A stretch of DNA of 52,054 nt from Muribaculaceae bacterium (GTDB lineage Bacteria; Bacteroidota; Bacteroidia; Bacteroidales; Muribaculaceae), in NCBI GenBank assembly GCA_017405965.1, contig JAFQZK010000032.1, positions 1 to 52,054 on the forward strand, read 5' to 3'. A model generated the notes under the pieces. The model was not told the origin of the DNA. It made no database searches and saw only the letters and a program-made list of their open reading frames with translations. How positions within the stretch are numbered: position 1 is the stretch's first letter; each line of letters starts with the position of its first letter. Position numbers and translations under genes: made by a program. Positions 50,617 to 52,054 of the stretch are shown piece after piece.

Positions 50617-51468
50617 CTAATTCCAGGGCTTGAGGCCTAGGAACATTTGTGCCAGGTCGGTGTCGTTGTTGAAGTCGTTGATGAGTTTTTCGCCCTGATC
50701 TAAGCGGCCAATGGCCTCCATGTCCTCGCTGGAGAGTTCAAAGTCGAAGATGTCCAGATTGCTTGCCATGCGCTCCTTGTGCGATGTCTTGGGCACGGGC
50801 ATGATGTCTTGCGACACCAGCCAGTTGAGGGCCACTTGGGCGTTGGTTTTGCCGTATTTTGCTCCGATGGCCTTGAGCGTCTCGTTTTCGAAGAAACCGT
50901 GTCGGCCCTGTGCCAACGGTCCCCATGCCATGAGCCGGGTGCCATAGTCGCTGATGAGCGCACGCATGGCCCGTTGCTGGGCAAACACATGCGTCTCGAG
51001 CTGCAGCACGGCGGGCTTGACGTCCATGTGCTCGGCGATGTCGATAAAACGCACGCTGTAGAAGTTGCTTAGTCCGATGGCCCTTGCTTTGCCAGCCTGA
51101 TAGGCTTTTTCCATCGCCCGATAGGTGCCGTAGCAGTCACCATAGGGCTCATGCACCAGCAGCAGGTCAACATAGTCGGTGCACAGTTTGCGCAGCGACT
51201 CATCGATGCTCTGTGCCGCACGTTGCTCGCCGGCGTTGCTGATCCACACCTTGGTGGTGATGAACAGTTGGTCACGCGGGATGCCGCACTTCTTGATGGC
51301 AGCGCCCACACCTTCTTCATTCTTATAGTCCTGGGCCGTGTCGATGCTACGGTAGCCCATCTCGATAGCGTCGAGCACGCAGCGTTCACATTCGGCCGGG
51401 GAGAGCCTGAATACGCCAAATCCCAGTGCGGGCATCTCCACACCATTGTTCAGTTGAATTGTTTTCAT
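50617..51468 (-). CDS. Aldo/keto reductase
   Basis: 283 residues, cytoplasmic. The catalytic tetrad is visible: Asp43 and Tyr48 in SIDTAQDYKNE, Lys73 in TTKVWIS and His106 in LLLVHEP. GLSNFYSVRF and LNWLVSQDIMPVPKTSHKERM (cofactor-binding end) are standard for AKR family proteins that use NADPH to reduce aldehydes or ketones. The length is normal. It stands alone with its own -7 box (51505-51512), between element (e) and a repeat-rich spacer, so it has no functional link to the PUL that the sequence shows. The substrate is unknown. Confidence 0.92.
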   Translation of the reverse strand: MKTIQLNNGVEMPALGFGVFRLSPAECERCVLDAIEMGYRSIDTAQDYKNEEGVGAAIKKCGIPRDQLFITTKVWISNAGEQRAAQSIDESLRKLCTDYVDLLLVHEPYGDCYGTYRAMEKAYQAGKARAIGLSNFYSVRFIDIAEHMDVKPAVLQLETHVFAQQRAMRALISDYGTRLMAWGPLAQGRHGFFENETLKAIGAKYGKTNAQVALNWLVSQDIMPVPKTSHKERMASNLDIFDFELSSEDMEAIGRLDQGEKLINDFNNDTDLAQMFLGLKPWN

Positions 51469-51504
51469 ACGGGTAATCTCATGTCATCGGGTTGCTATTG
51501 ATGG

Positions 51505-51512
51505 CAAAGGTA
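51505..51512 (-). promoter_or_regulatory. -7 box TACCTTTG for the aldo/keto reductase
   Basis: TACCTTTG on the minus strand, 37 bp before ATG 51468. Confidence 0.55.
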
Positions 51513-51599
51513 ATGATAAAAATCGAAAAAACGCACAATTCTTGACTGCAACTACCGTTAGCTCGATGAAATTTTTGCTGTTAATCAGTGCGTTAGCAA

Positions 51600-51763
51600 C
51601 TCCCAACTCCTCCCCCGCCCGTGGGGAGGTACCCGAAGGGCGGAGGAGGGGGAGCGCTTAGAGGGGATCAGGGGGCGTTGATGCTACCGATAACAGTTGC
51701 TTGTCGCTGTAGCACGAACGCCCCCGCCCTGACGGGCACCCCCTCTTAACCAAGAGGGGGAAC
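51600..51763. repeat. Composite GC-rich inverted repeat
   Basis: GGGGGCGTT (51671-51679) pairs with AACGCCCCC (51717-51725), and AGAGGGG with CCCCTCT further out. Each arm also has local hairpins (CTCCCCCGCCC with GGGCGGAGGAGG; CCCCCTCTT with AAGAGGGGG). No coding frame fits. It may be a non-autonomous element; the remainder of 51469-51952 holds the promoter above and the split terminator. Confidence 0.5.
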
Positions 51764-51835
51764 TGAATATCAGTACTTTATTAACTATCGTCGGCATCAC
51801 AAACAATGGTGCTGGCGGTATTTTTTCGCTTCAAG

Positions 51836-51924
51836 ATAAAAATCCCTCACACCCGCCTGTGAACTGTACCCCAAAAGTTAGACACAAAACTTTTGGAGTG
51901 CAGTTCAGCGAGGGCATGAGGGAT
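51836..51924 (-). terminator. Terminator hairpin split by an IS-derived insertion
   Basis: The left arm ATCCCTCACACCCGC (ending 51855) and the right arm GCGAGGGCATGAGGGAT (51908-51924) still pair, with an A-run to the left giving T residues on the minus strand. About 50 bp of IS-end sequence (51860-51907) now fills the loop. Confidence 0.55.
51860..51907. mobile_element. Pair of IS3-type terminal repeats without an interior
   Basis: TGAACTGTACCCCAAAAGTT (from 51860) faces AACTTTTGGAGTGCAGTTCA (to 51907); these are inverted ends differing at two bases, like the TGAACTG ends of IS3-family elements, only 48 bp apart. An internally deleted element or an excision scar is the likely origin. No target duplication is obvious. 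Confidence 0.5.
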
Positions 51925-51952
51925 ATGGCTTGACTGTGTTGATGGATTAATA

Positions 51953-52054
51953 CTAGGCGTTGCTCATCAGATATGTGATCAGGGACGTCACGTCGCTGAT
52001 GTTCGTTACACCGTCATCGTTGAAATCGGCGGCGGCTGGCATCTCGGCATCGAT
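51953..52054 (-). CDS. Dockerin-tailed protein, C-terminal fragment
   Basis: The minus strand is open from the window edge to TAG at 51953-51955 (33 residues). It ends ADFNDDGVTNISDVTSLITYLMSNA, a Ca-binding dockerin-type unit (D-x-N-x-D-G and the following ISDV helix) of the same kind as in the BspA-like and FISUMP proteins. The rest of the gene is outside the window, so the main function is unknown. Confidence 0.7.
   Translation of the reverse strand: MDAEMPAAADFNDDGVTNISDVTSLITYLMSNA

Noticed and set aside
1-52054. Prophage, integrative element, rRNA or tRNA genes
   Set aside because: No integrase, phage structural, conjugation or tRNA-like cloverleaf sequence was seen; the IS fragment and short repeats are the only mobile signs.

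Overview
The window looks like chromosomal DNA of a gut or rumen member of the Bacteroidales, probably Prevotella-like or related. The reasons are SusC/SusD pairs with surface lipoproteins, AraC-type regulators, BspA-like leucine-rich repeats, dockerin-type tails, an IS4-family transposase end, and -7 boxes of the Bacteroidetes form TAnnTTTG in front of most genes. The genus is an inference; no rRNA or tRNA gene is visible.

Layout. (1) 1-1678 is eroded DNA: the right end of an IS4-family element, two decayed copies of one small gene carrying short hairpin insertions, and a possible small RNA. (2) 1679-4969 (minus) holds three small lipoproteins, a secreted protein and a membrane-anchored AraC-type protein. 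(3) 5195-6093 holds a membrane gene broken by an in-frame stop and a LuxR-type HTH fragment. (4) 6094-13969 (minus) is a string of mostly unrecognised lipoprotein and membrane genes, separated by copies of one repeat of about 106 bp that runs into the promoter of the next gene. This cassette-like array is the most unusual part of the window. It resembles in layout the repeat-spaced orphan immunity arrays known from Bacteroidales, but no recombinase is visible.

(5) 14198-48445 is a large hemicellulose utilisation locus. A plus operon (14198-25208) encodes a GH31 alpha-xylosidase type enzyme, GH3, GH43, an AraC regulator, a sialate-O-acetylesterase-family esterase and a GH5 lipoprotein, a set typical of xyloglucan loci. 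A minus operon (36241-25422) encodes SusC, SusD, two surface glycan-binding lipoproteins, a small lipoprotein and a GH26 lipoprotein. A second plus operon (37065-48445) encodes a CE7 esterase, GH130 mannosylglucose phosphorylase, GPH-type transporter, cellobiose 2-epimerase, GH94 cellobiose phosphorylase, GH36 alpha-galactosidase and a second GH26.

Proposed flow: surface GH26 and GH5 cut galactoglucomannan or glucan chains. The SusC/D complex and binding proteins import the fragments. GH36, the esterases, GH31, GH43, GH3 and the second GH26 trim them in the periplasm. The transporter takes disaccharides into the cytoplasm, where the epimerase turns Man-Man into Man-Glc for GH130, and GH94 phosphorolyses cellobiose.

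(6) 48446-52054 holds a BspA-like protein with a dockerin tail, an aldo/keto reductase and the 3' end of another dockerin-tailed gene. Across regions 5 and 6 the spacers carry three further repeat families: two-hairpin elements, period-7 arrays and REP-like hairpins.
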